Positions 4,606-5,066 of a stretch of 5,066 nucleotides of DNA are shown here, one piece after another. The first letter of the stretch is position 1. Each line of letters begins with the position of its first letter. Both the position numbers and the translations under genes were made by a program. This DNA comes from Angelakisella sp. (GTDB taxonomy: Bacteria > Bacillota > Clostridia > Oscillospirales > Ruminococcaceae): NCBI GenBank assembly GCA_013316495.1, contig WSMP01000106.1, positions 1-5,066 of the forward strand, given 5' to 3'. The notes below the pieces were generated by a model. That model saw only the letters and a program-made list of their open reading frames with translations. It had not been told where the DNA came from and ran no database searches.

Positions 4606-5066
4606 TTATCTTAATTCCTTGCCCCCGGTGAGCTTTTGATGAATAAGCTCATAGACGCACGGGGGCACAAATTGGGTGATGTCTCCCCCCAGGCCGCCCA
4701 CCTGGCGGACGATGCTGGAGGACAGGTACATATTCCGGGAGCTGGTGGTGAAGAAGATGGTTTCGCACTCCGGCAGGAGCTTGTGGTTGGTGAGGGACAT
4801 TTGGAACTCGTACTCAAAATCCGAAACGGCCCGCAGCCCCTTGACGATGGCACAGGCCCCCGCCCGCTGGATGTAGCTTACCAGCAGACCGCCGTCACTG
4901 TCCACCTGGACGTTTTTAAGGCCCGCTTCCTCCACCACCCGGCGTATCATCTCCACCCGCTCCTGGGGGGTGAAAAAGCACTTTTTCTCCTGGTTCACCG
5001 CCACCAGCACAATCACCGGAACCGCCAGGGGGCGGAAGCTGGCCGCTTTGGAGGGGGTGGAGGTCC
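4606..5066 (-). CDS. coaD: Phosphopantetheine adenylyltransferase (CoaD), N-terminus outside the window
   Basis: CoaD transfers AMP from ATP to 4'-phosphopantetheine, giving dephospho-CoA, the penultimate step of coenzyme A synthesis; the family is a cytosolic hexamer. Visible motifs are VIVLVAVNQEKKCFFTPQERVEMI, here broken as VIVLVAVN and EKKCFFTPQERVEMI (Lys of the substrate site), then VKGLRAVSDFEYEFQM (equivalent to RGLRAVADFEYEMQ of E. coli, with the ATP-binding Arg kept), and YLSSSIVRQV (the ISSSxVK/R motif near the C-terminus). The stop is TAA at 4606-4608. The frame is open to the right edge, giving about 152 residues of an expected 160 or so, and the N-terminal GSFDPxTxGH motif is not in view. 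The residues just before VIVLV are unlike the family (see findings). It is the first visible gene of an operon with the coiled-coil gene. Confidence 0.94.
   Translation of the reverse strand, partial: TSTPSKAASFRPLAVPVIVLVAVNQEKKCFFTPQERVEMIRRVVEEAGLKNVQVDSDGGLLVSYIQRAGACAIVKGLRAVSDFEYEFQMSLTNHKLLPECETIFFTTSSRNMYLSSSIVRQVGGLGGDITQFVPPCVYELIHQKLTGGKELR

Overview
The window is a GC-rich, gene-dense stretch of ordinary bacterial chromosome. The gene content suggests a GC-rich member of the Clostridia (Bacillota), perhaps an Oscillospiraceae-type gut anaerobe: strong AGGAGG ribosome binding sites, a CIRCE heat-shock operator, a PadR regulator paired with a membrane protein, and coaD followed by a coiled-coil gene. 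The family-level placement is inferred from gene style and is not proven.

Layout, left to right. Positions 1-117 hold the last 38 codons of a + strand membrane protein, probably a sodium-dependent symporter. A hairpin at 134-170 then separates it from a convergent - strand pair. That pair reads from right to left: a PadR-family repressor (871-1215), followed 5 bases later by a four-helix membrane protein with a soluble N-terminal domain (191-865). The pair has a good promoter (-35 TTTACA, 17-base spacer, -10 TAGAAT). Two related inverted repeats overlap this promoter and are probably the repressor's own operators. Diverging from the pair is htpG (1466-3358), the bacterial Hsp90, with a promoter and a CIRCE element (HrcA operator) in its leader. 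A 14-bp perfect stem at 3394-3436 ends htpG. A second inverted repeat (19-bp arms, one mismatch) lies at 3488-3560.

The right-hand third is all on the - strand, transcribed right to left: coaD (phosphopantetheine adenylyltransferase, running off the right edge), then a coiled-coil protein (4002-4592) built on 11-residue repeats, then a terminator at 3962-3991, then a small four-helix membrane protein (3559-3936) that converges on htpG.

How the parts work together: the PadR and membrane-protein pair looks like a self-regulated envelope-sensing or stress-response unit. htpG is a separate chaperone gene under heat-shock repression. coaD and its partner form a housekeeping operon in which coaD performs the penultimate step of coenzyme A synthesis and the partner has no established function. 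There is no CRISPR array, rRNA, tRNA, insertion sequence or phage gene that I can support. The points most worth a second look are the PadR double operator, CIRCE control of htpG, the hendecad protein beside coaD, the 3488-3560 inverted repeat, and the unusual N-terminal reading of coaD at the right edge.
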